The translations under genes and the position numbers were made by a program. Of a stretch of 64,000 nt of DNA, positions 25,278-31,948 are shown piece after piece. The notes beneath the pieces were generated by a model. The model was not told the origin of the DNA. It did not search any database and saw nothing but the letters and a program-made list of their open reading frames with translations. The stretch is from assembly GCF_030811455.1 (NCBI RefSeq), contig NZ_JAUSQU010000002.1:1-64000 (forward strand), read 5' to 3'. Each line of letters begins with the position of its first letter. Positions within the stretch are counted from its first letter, which is position 1. The stretch is from Streptosporangium lutulentum. Its GTDB lineage: Bacteria; Actinomycetota; Actinomycetes; Streptosporangiales; Streptosporangiaceae.

Positions 25278-25516
25278 GCCGCCCTGCCCTTTGTCGGAGC
25301 CTGAGTGTGGGTCAGCGTCATGCGCGGGCGGCGTCCCGCGCCTCGCTCCTCGTTAAACTCCAGCTGACCACCGTGCGTGATCACTTTGGCCATGTCGGTA
25401 AGGGACTGGTCTTGGATCTGTGCGGGTCGGACCCGCCGACGCAGCCGCAGCAATAAGCCCAGTAGCGCGCACGTCTGAGCCGTCACGATCGTGACCACTG
25501 CCGTAGCCGTGTCCAT
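25274..25516 (-). CDS. single-pass membrane protein, first gene of sigma cassette A
   Basis: 80 residues from ATG 25516, preceded by AGGAGA. A membrane helix (AVVTIVTAQTCALLGLLLRL) is followed by a basic stretch (RRRVRPAQIQDQ) and a soluble tail. The stop overlaps the sigma start as ATGA. The counterpart in cassette B is at 35290-35526 with the same size, topology and 4-nt overlap. A membrane tether or signal input for the sigma factor is a reasonable guess. Confidence 0.65.
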   Translation of the reverse strand: MDTATAVVTIVTAQTCALLGLLLRLRRRVRPAQIQDQSLTDMAKVITHGGQLEFNEERGAGRRPRMTLTHTQAPTKGRAA

Positions 25517-25901
25517 GTGTCTCCTCATAGGGGGCCCGCCGATCGAGCCCTTCATGGAGTAAGAGCCCGAACTGGCTGTCCATATGAACCTCACAATCAA
25601 GATCTTTTTACGCAGGCCTCCGCGTCCCTGCGCACCTGGCGCGCCTCGGCGCCGGCCCGCTCGGTCCGAGCCCGCTCGGCGGCGCCAGCTGCCGGTGGGC
25701 TGCTCGGTGGTTGGCGCGGCCGTGGTGATCTCGGAGGTAGCGGTCACGGTTAGCGTGGCTCGGGGCGCTCCCCGGGAGGGTCTCCGCAAAGCACCTCGGC
25801 GTGGGCCGCTCCATGCTGTACCGGGCCCTGGAAAGCGACGACCGGCAGTAGAGTTCGTGGGAGTTACCAAAAAGTCGGAGGGGTTGTCTACCTTTTGAGG
25901 C

Positions 25902-26741
25902 GTGTCCTCAAGATCCAGCACTTGGTGGCCTCTTCGTGAGCGCCGTGCCGGTAAAATCGGCCCCCGCGACCCCGTCTACGACCTGCCCGCGTATCTGGAG
26001 AAGATGCTTCAATCGTGGCTGAAGCTCGTCCTGGAGGACTTCCCAGGGCTGGGTATGTCTCTGCAACTGCGACTGCGCAAGAACGTCATCACTATGCCCC
26101 GCGGCGACGAGCTTCTAGAAGCCATCGACGCCGCACTGACGACTATGCGTCCGATGCTCTACAGCGACGACTACACGATGTACGAACAGCGTGCAATGTG
26201 GAAGCACCTCGTCGACCAGCTCCAGGAGCGTCTGCAGGAAGCGGACTCGGTGTGGCGAATCAGCGATGACCGAGGCGAACTTGAAACCCGTGTGGACGAC
26301 ACCGTGCACGCGGCTGCGCAGGCCGTTATGCATAAACCATATGACGCGGCCGCGCACCTGCAGAAAGCGTGGACCGCAGCCTACGCCTTTCGGCCCGATC
26401 CGAGTCTGGCCTACAGCGAGGCCGTCAAGGCGGTCGAGGCGGCAGTGATCCCCTTGACTCTGCCGAATGCCGGCACACCGACCCTGGGCAGCGTGTTGAG
26501 CCACCTTGAGGGCGGGGCTGCAAGTAAATACACCTTAGTGATCGACGACAAGGTTGGTGCGCCCGCCTCGGCCTCTGCAGTTACCGCGCTAATGCGGGTG
26601 CTGTGGGACGGTCACCGTGATCGGCATCCAGGTGGCGGCACATCCAAGCCGATCACCTTGGAGTCCGCACGGGCAGCGGTGCAGATCGCGGTGACGGTGG
26701 TTCACCTGTTCTCCAGCGGCGCGGTCGTCAAGATGCCCTGA
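25902..26741 (+). CDS. abortive-infection (HEPN-like) C-terminal domain protein
   Basis: 279 residues. The N-terminal half is helical (YDLPAYLEKMLQSWLKLVLE, MWKHLVDQLQERLQEADSVW). The C-terminal half (DPSLAYSEAVKAVEAAVIPL, GSVLSHLE, ALMRVLWDGHRDRHPGGG, ESARAAVQIAVTVVHLF) resembles the Abi/HEPN-type C-terminal domain of abortive-infection proteins. The polar RHPGG loop would be the RNase-like site. GTG 25902 is used. It is adjacent to AbiTii-like and Mrr-like genes, supporting a defence role. Confidence 0.55.
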   Translation: MSSRSSTWWPLRERRAGKIGPRDPVYDLPAYLEKMLQSWLKLVLEDFPGLGMSLQLRLRKNVITMPRGDELLEAIDAALTTMRPMLYSDDYTMYEQRAMWKHLVDQLQERLQEADSVWRISDDRGELETRVDDTVHAAAQAVMHKPYDAAAHLQKAWTAAYAFRPDPSLAYSEAVKAVEAAVIPLTLPNAGTPTLGSVLSHLEGGAASKYTLVIDDKVGAPASASAVTALMRVLWDGHRDRHPGGGTSKPITLESARAAVQIAVTVVHLFSSGAVVKMP

Positions 26742-27179
26742 CCTCAGGCGTTCCCATCTGCCGCTCTCCCACGGGTCTGCATGCGGGGCTGCAGGCATAC
26801 CAACCGGCTGGTGGTAGGACAACAAGCCTCTATTTCTGCTCGCGGAGATGGAATGCGAGATGATTCGCGAGCACACCCTGGGCGGTGGCCGCAGCCACCG
26901 CCCAGGGCCGTTAACGCATGCCTGGTCCGGCCTACATCGTCGGCGTCAACGCTTGGAACCCCGCCGCGGCTTACCCCGACCGGGGCGCGGTCACCTGCCG
27001 AGGCTGCCTGAAGCTCCCCTTCCAGGGACCCGGCGGCGAGCAACTGGAAGTTGTTCCCCGAGTCGGGATCGGCCTCCTCCGGAGACGCCCCGGTGACCGC
27101 AGGAGCTGACCCTCAACTGGACTTTCGCGAGCTTCGCGACACTCTCACACGCGCGAGCCGACGACAGCCCCTCCGAACG
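26742..27179. other. intergenic region with strong terminator
   Basis: A 14-bp hairpin (26876-26889 with 26894-26907, CCCTGGGCGGTGGC and its complement) lies 135 bp after the Abi/HEPN-like gene. Beyond it, short open frames at 26918-27109 and 27090-27260 have no family signature and were not called. Confidence 0.5.
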
Positions 27180-28040
27180 TTACCCTCCAAGCCAGGGCCA
27201 GTCCCACTTGAGCCACTGCCCGAGTCCGGCGATCGTCCCGACGAGCGCGACCACGAACCCTAGCCCTGCCCAGATCCACCCCCACTTCTGGTTACCGGTG
27301 GCCGGTGAGGCAGCCGTGCCGTTCACCGTTGCCGCGCTCGGGCCGCCGCCCGAAGTGTCCTACAGGACGAACTGGTGCCCGTCGCCGCCGTTGACCACGA
27401 TGTTCACCGCCCGGTCAGCCTGGGCGGCGGAGGGCACTTCCTGGCCAGTAGGCATCGTTGCGACGAGCTCGGCGACAAGCTGGGTCAGCACCGTGCGGAC
27501 GTGATCGACCACGCCGAGCAGTTCGGCCGGACTGACCCGCCAGTAGATGGCGCTGACCATCTGCCGTTGGGGGATCTCGCCCTTCTCCCAGCCGCGCGTC
27601 GTCATCAAGTTCGCCACCATGGCGGACTGGGAGAAGGTGTAGGTCAGATGTTCGTCCTGCGCCTGCGCCTTTCGGGCTTCGGCTTCGAGGACCACGATCT
27701 TTTGGCGAAGGTGCATCTCCTCGCCGATGTCGGCGCGGACCTCCTTCGGCAACATCGCGGGCGCGATCTGTTGAGGAATTCGGTTGAGACCGGCTCGGTT
27801 GGTGTTGTCCATGTAGAGCGAGGCATTGACGATCCGGTACGGCGGCAGCTCATCGTCCAGCTCGTAGCCGTTCAGCTCTTTCAGCGCCCAGTCCCGAAGA
27901 TGCTGGGACTTGGCGCGGCCGCCCAGCGCGACGCATAGGCGGAGCACGTCCGCGATGGACGTGTTCAGGTCGAGAGCACCGCGTTCGATCTGGTCGAGGT
28001 AAGACGCATCCCGATCAGGTAGGGGAGTATGTTCTGCCAC
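27180..28040 (-). pseudogene. AbiTii-family protein interrupted by an in-frame amber codon
   Basis: From GTG 28040 the first 226 residues have an AbiTii-type N-terminus (YLDQIERGALDLNTSIADVL, LRDWALKELNGYELDDELPP) and a helical middle (EMHLRQKIVVLEAEARKAQA). TAG at 27362-27360 follows GGDGHQFVL. The same frame continues without a break to TAA 27182-27180: DTSGGGPSAATVNGTA, then a membrane helix (WIWAGLGFVVALVGTIAGLG) and WLKWDWPW. That tail is typical protein sequence, so TAG is a nonsense mutation (or a recoded codon) removing the membrane anchor. AbiTii proteins are linked to abortive infection. Confidence 0.65.
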
Positions 28041-28240
28041 CTGTCCAGTGTCCCGCCGGTTTCCTCACGGTTGTTAACCCTGCCAGGGCAGCGCCGAGAC
28101 AAGGAGCGCTGTAGCCTCGGGGAGATTTTGGCCGAATACCGCTGACATGGACTAACACAGGGTGATTCCGTTTGCTGGGCGTACGGTGGAGGTATGGCCG
28201 GAGGCCGCCGGTGCCAGCGCAGCGGCTCGCCGCAGCGCTG

Positions 28241-28459
28241 CTACCGATCAAGGTAGTAGAGCGCCTGACCTGTGGCGTGGTCGTAGAAGGTCGCGCCGGC
28301 GAACCAACCGAGAGGCTGTCCGCCTTGTGCCGCGTAGAGCCAATCACCCTGGCGCCAGGCCCACCAAGTGCCGCTACCCTGCCGCCAGAAATCCCGCCCG
28401 TTGTCGGTCCAGGCGAACGTCCGTCCGCTGTTGTGCTCATACAGCCACTCCGATGACAT
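28241..28459 (-). CDS. small tryptophan-rich protein
   Basis: 72 residues: MSSEWLYEHNSGRTFAWTDN, GTWWAWRQGDWLYAAQG, TFYDHATGQALYYLDR. It contains many aromatic residues arranged as short beta units (two loosely repeated W/Y-x-H-x-x-G units), like carbohydrate- or peptide-binding modules. No signal peptide and no clear ribosome site. Codon pattern and composition look coding, but function is unknown. Confidence 0.5.
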   Translation of the reverse strand: MSSEWLYEHNSGRTFAWTDNGRDFWRQGSGTWWAWRQGDWLYAAQGGQPLGWFAGATFYDHATGQALYYLDR

Positions 28460-28593
28460 GCCCGGAGCGTAGGGGGATCACCGACAAGAACGCGCTGTCC
28501 TCAGCCCGGGGTGACCCGACCGGCCGCCCCCAGGAAGCGCCCATCCCCCAGGGCCATGACCAATGATCGCAGTCGCGCCCCGGCGGGCAGCGC

Positions 28594-29355
28594 TCACTCG
28601 AAATGCTCCACACCTGAGACCTCGCGCTGGGGGGGATGACGGGTCAGCCGGGGCGCGGTGTGCCGTAGCCGTCGCCAGCGCCGAAGCGGCAGGCTCAACC
28701 GCAACAACTGGTGCAGCGTGATCCCGTCCTCAGCCCAGCGCGCCAACTCCTTACGGCCGATGAGATGGATACGGAAGTCCTGCGCGCGTCGGCGGGCATC
28801 ACGGGTGAAGTCCCCGTTGGTGACGATGACCGCGATGTCGGCGCCGTGAGTGGGCTGAGCCGTGCCGTTGACCTGGTAGAGCACCGGCGCCCCGACCTTG
28901 TTGCCGGTGGTGGTGTGCTTACACTGCACCACGATGACGCCGCCAACGCGGTCACGGCCGATGACATCGGCGGCCTGGTCGCCGCGCTGCCCGACGCGCC
29001 GAGCCTGGATGCCATCGCGGATCATGAGATCACGTGTGGCATATTCGAACGCAGTCGAGCCCATGGCGTCCAGATCTGCAAGGCTCAGCCGTAAAGCGGA
29101 AAGCCGTTCGGTTCGCTGACGTTCCGCCCGCAGCGTCCATTGCCACCAGGTTCCCGCGCCGATTACGGCGCAACCCGCCATCGCCGCCGTGATATACCAG
29201 TGGCTGAAAATCAAGCCGATGACGGCCCGGATTACATCGAGCGCCAATAGCCCAGCGAAGCCCGCGAAAACAGCTGCGGCAGCCCACTCCGTGACCCCCA
29301 AGGGCATTCGCGGACGCGGAAGCCACGATATCTGCTTGGCTACCCAGCGCTTCAC
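28594..29355 (-). CDS. membrane-anchored Mrr-type restriction endonuclease
   Basis: 253 residues. Two N-terminal membrane helices (EWAAAAVFAGFAGLLALDVI; SHWYITAAMAGCAVIGAG). They precede an Mrr-like PD-(D/E)xK domain: MGSTAFEYATRDLMIRDGIQ, GQRGDQAADVIGRDRVGGV, IVVQCKHTT (the QxK core) and AVIVTNGDFTRDARRRAQ. Such nucleases cut modified or foreign DNA; the membrane anchor suggests action on incoming DNA. The start overlaps the stop of the upstream small membrane-protein gene by ATGA. Confidence 0.85.
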   Translation of the reverse strand: MKRWVAKQISWLPRPRMPLGVTEWAAAAVFAGFAGLLALDVIRAVIGLIFSHWYITAAMAGCAVIGAGTWWQWTLRAERQRTERLSALRLSLADLDAMGSTAFEYATRDLMIRDGIQARRVGQRGDQAADVIGRDRVGGVIVVQCKHTTTGNKVGAPVLYQVNGTAQPTHGADIAVIVTNGDFTRDARRRAQDFRIHLIGRKELARWAEDGITLHQLLRLSLPLRRWRRLRHTAPRLTRHPPQREVSGVEHFE

Positions 29356-29618
29356 GGGCCCTCAGACGGCAGCGGCGGCTCTGACGGCATAGGAGGGTCC
29401 TGCGCTGAGTCGGCGTCACCGACCTGGGTAGGAGCAGCCGATTCGGAGACCGAAGGGGCCGGCTGAGGTGGGGCGGATTGCTGCTCGATTGACCCTTGGA
29501 TCCAGAACCATGCCAGCGCCGCAAGCCCTGCGGCCACCACCCATCCCGACCCCTTCACCTTTTTCGGCGTGGATTTTTTTACCCAATGGCCGCGCCGATA
29601 ATACTTCCCCTCTGGCAT
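29352..29618 (-). CDS. small membrane protein coupled to the Mrr-like nuclease
   Basis: 88 residues from ATG 29618, which has AGGGAG upstream. A basic N-terminus (MPEGKYYRRGHWVKKSTPKK) precedes one membrane helix (GWVVAAGLAALAWFWIQGSI) and a proline/serine-rich extracytoplasmic tail. Overlaps the nuclease gene by ATGA, so the two are likely made together. Confidence 0.6.
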   Translation of the reverse strand: MPEGKYYRRGHWVKKSTPKKVKGSGWVVAAGLAALAWFWIQGSIEQQSAPPQPAPSVSESAAPTQVGDADSAQDPPMPSEPPLPSEGP

Positions 29619-29797
29619 GGTCACTCCCTCTGCGAAAGATGCGTTTAATGCTCTGTTGGCTGAAACAGATGTAAGCATGCCGCTCTGACAAATTCATGCA
29701 GATTGGAAATCGCGGAGGAGCGCCTAACGCAGAGATCTCTTTCCTCACGGTGAGGGAATTCTCGCTACAGCGGAGATACGACAGGCAGGTGGTGGGG

Positions 29798-30043
29798 TCA
29801 GCCTGCCCAGAGAATGTCGTACACGGTGACGGTACGAGCGGGCCGGTCCAGGAAGAACGCCACGATGCCGTGCTCGCCGAAGGTGGCGTGCCGGAAGTTG
29901 GGTTCCTCGCTGCGGATCGGGCTGCTGTCCAGCGGGTCGTCTCCGATCTCCAGCAGTCGCTCCACGAGCGTGGTGAACGCCTCGGGCGGCAGTCCGGGGA
30001 TCTTGCTGGAGGCGGAGGCGTGGTAGGTGATGTGGTAGTTCAC
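29798..30043 (-). CDS. RelE/ParE-like toxin
   Basis: From GTG 30043, overlapping the upstream stop as GTGA, it is 81 residues. The core FTTLVERLLEIGDDPLDSSP, FRHATFGEHGIVAFFLDRPA and VTVYDILWAG follows the RelE/ParE fold (helix pair, then strands with an aromatic/basic end). RelE toxins cut mRNA on ribosomes and ParE poisons gyrase; sequence alone does not decide. Its partner is the DUF6247-type gene. Confidence 0.65.
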   Translation of the reverse strand: MNYHITYHASASSKIPGLPPEAFTTLVERLLEIGDDPLDSSPIRSEEPNFRHATFGEHGIVAFFLDRPARTVTVYDILWAG

Positions 30044-30357
30044 GCGGGGCGGCTGGCGGAGCGGGCGGCCACGAGGTCGGCCCATCCGGGGATGACGTCT
30101 TCGGCGGGTACGGTGTTGATGCCGGCGGCGGCCTCGGCGCGGGCCTGCTCGTGGCCGGGGCTGGCGTACATGAGGGCGCGCAGGTGCCAGAGGTGGAGAA
30201 CCTTCTGGAGTTGCCGGTAGCGCCAGGGCTCGGCGGCGGCCTCCAGGGCGGCGCGGTAGTCGGCCAGGAACTGAAGACGATGCTCGGCCGGCAGACGGCT
30301 CAGGATGTCGTCGGGGTCGTGCCCGGCGCCGTGGTGGTCCTCCGGCTGAGCTGTCAT
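30040..30357 (-). CDS. DUF6247-type antitoxin-like protein
   Basis: 105 residues from ATG 30357 with AGGAG upstream. DPDDILSRLPAEHRLQFLAD, YRAALEAAAEPWRYRQLQKV and LHLWHLRALMYASPGHEQAR match an actinobacterial family (DUF6247) regularly found immediately upstream of RelE-like toxins. The C-terminus ends VIPGWADLVAARSASR. The 4-nt overlap with the toxin gene supports a type II toxin-antitoxin module. Confidence 0.7.
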   Translation of the reverse strand: MTAQPEDHHGAGHDPDDILSRLPAEHRLQFLADYRAALEAAAEPWRYRQLQKVLHLWHLRALMYASPGHEQARAEAAAGINTVPAEDVIPGWADLVAARSASRPA

Positions 30358-30478
30358 GTCATCTCCTCGGGGTCGCATCGAGGCGGATCCTGCCTGCGCC
30401 CAGTGTATGCCGGTCGGCCCGGGTTGCTCCGGATCGCTGCGGTAGTGGTCATGGCCCTGGGAAAGGGGACCAGCTCCC

Positions 30479-30606
30479 GGGCCGGTCCCGGGGACATTCG
30501 GTTTCCGGGACCGCCTCCAACTGACCGTGACCGTCGGGAGGCGGGAGAACTACGGCGTGCCGCCGCGCTGCTAGGCCTCGACGCCCAGCTCCGAATCGCT
30601 CATGGT
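30479..30606. repeat. duplicate of the 3' end and terminator of the 140-aa gene
   Basis: About 125 bp are roughly 90% identical to 21122-21250, including the CGGTCCCGG/CCGGGACCG hairpin and the last coding codons. A stop is created inside the coding relic, so it is not a gene. It marks a local duplication or recombination. Confidence 0.65.
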
Positions 30607-30740
30607 GCCGCTCGGATGTGGGGTGCGACGATCTGACTTCGCCAAGGCTGCGCTGGCGCTGTGAGTGGGAGTCTGGGCGTTCTATTCGGGGGTGAACTAC
30701 ACCGATCCTGTTCAATCTGTTCGCCGCGTTCCTTGCCGCA

Positions 30741-31001
30741 GTGCTGGTGCCCGTCGGCGTGACCATCATGATCACGATCACTGTGCGGGGCGGAAAACGG
30801 CTCCGGGTGTGGGCGATCGGTGTGGTCGCTACGACCGTCGCCTACTACGCGATCATGATGCCCTTCTACGTGTGGAGCGTCGGGGGACTGGAGTACTACG
30901 CAGCGGCCGTCGGTCCGTCCATCGCCTTGGGACTCGCGACGACTTCCATAGGTGTCCTCACGGTGATCAGACTGAGAGGTCCGCGAAGAGACACCTCGTG
31001 A
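30741..31001 (+). CDS. small multi-helix membrane protein, possibly 5' truncated
   Basis: 86 residues from GTG 30741. Three hydrophobic segments (VLVPVGVTIMITITV; VWAIGVVATTVAYYAIMMPF; AVGPSIALGLATTSIGVLTV). The hydrophobic sequence continues upstream in frame (ILFNLFAAFLAAV) to a TGA with no start, so the true N-terminus may be lost. Function unknown. Confidence 0.4.
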   Translation: MLVPVGVTIMITITVRGGKRLRVWAIGVVATTVAYYAIMMPFYVWSVGGLEYYAAAVGPSIALGLATTSIGVLTVIRLRGPRRDTS

Positions 31002-31078
31002 GTCCCGGTCCATGCCCATTAGATCGCGGAACCCAGTACGTAGATCAACAACTCTGCGACCGCATTGGCCATCGTCCG

Positions 31079-31196
31079 TCAGAAAACGATCGTTTATTGA
31101 CGATCATGAGAGAGGACCTCCAGGGGCCCCGAAAACCCGTCAAAAACCCCTTCAAAAACCAGGGGTTGTCAACAACCTCCCGGCACCGTTTTCTGA
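31079..31196. promoter_or_regulatory. probable resolution (res) site upstream of resolvase
   Basis: TCAGAAAACG (31079-31088) and CGTTTTCTGA (31187-31196) are an inverted pair about 98 bp apart; AAACGATCGTTT (31084-31095) is a 12-bp palindrome. Serine resolvases act at multi-site res regions of about 120 bp directly upstream of their gene, and position and size fit. Tn3-type terminal sequence (CAGAAAACGG-like) is an alternative reading. Confidence 0.5.
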
Positions 31197-31208
31197 GAGG
31201 ATTCCGGG

Positions 31209-31868
31209 GTGACCGCGCCCCCGCATCCCGCCGAGCTGCTCGCCGCCGAACCCGCCGACCCGTCCGGCATCAAGATCGGCTACGCCCGGGTCTCCACCGG
31301 CGGCCAGAACCTCGAACGCCAACTGGACGCGCTCAAGGCGGCCGGGTGCCGGCGGGTGTTCGCCGAGAAGAAATCCGGCGCCGACGCCGAGCGGGCCGAG
31401 CTCGCCGCGGCGCTGGAGTTCATGCAACCCGGCGACACCCTCGTCGTGCCCTCGCTGGACCGGCTGTCGCGCTCCCTGCAAGAACTGATCACCACGGTGG
31501 CCGAACTGCGCCGCCGCGAGATCGGCTTCACCTCACTGCACGAGAGCCTGGACACCACCACCCCGGGCGGCCGCCTGGTCTTCCACGTCTTCGCCGCGCT
31601 GGCCGAGTTCATCCGCGAACTCATCATCTCCGGCACCCGCGAGGGCCTGGCCGCCGCCCGCGCCCGCGGCCGCGTCGGCGGCCGGCCCACCGTCATCACC
31701 CCCGACATCCTGCGCGCCGCCCGGGATCTGCTGCCCAACCCCGAGCACTCGGTCACCTCGATCGCCAAGCTGCTCGGGGTCAGCGCGGGCACGCTGTACA
31801 ACCACATCCCCGACCTCCGCGAACTCCGCACCGGCCGCAACGCCCGCCGACTCGGCACTGGGGATTAA
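31209..31868 (+). CDS. serine recombinase (resolvase/invertase family)
   Basis: 219 residues. IKIGYARVSTGGQNLERQLD carries the catalytic serine. KKSGADAERAELAAALEFMQ, PSLDRLSRSLQELITTVAEL and LVFHVFAALAEFIRELIISG are the family blocks. GRPTVITPDILRAARDLLPN and TSIAKLLGVSAGTLYNHI form the C-terminal HTH. It catalyses site-specific resolution, probably of plasmid multimers or transposition cointegrates. GTG 31209 is used. A res-like site lies directly upstream. No transposase partner is in the window. Confidence 0.9.
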   Translation: MTAPPHPAELLAAEPADPSGIKIGYARVSTGGQNLERQLDALKAAGCRRVFAEKKSGADAERAELAAALEFMQPGDTLVVPSLDRLSRSLQELITTVAELRRREIGFTSLHESLDTTTPGGRLVFHVFAALAEFIRELIISGTREGLAAARARGRVGGRPTVITPDILRAARDLLPNPEHSVTSIAKLLGVSAGTLYNHIPDLRELRTGRNARRLGTGD

Positions 31869-31948
31869 AACGACTGACGCCCCCGTGCCACCTAGTCAAC
31901 TATTTGGCGACTGATAGCAGGGGCTCACGAACAATTCATGGGCCCCCA

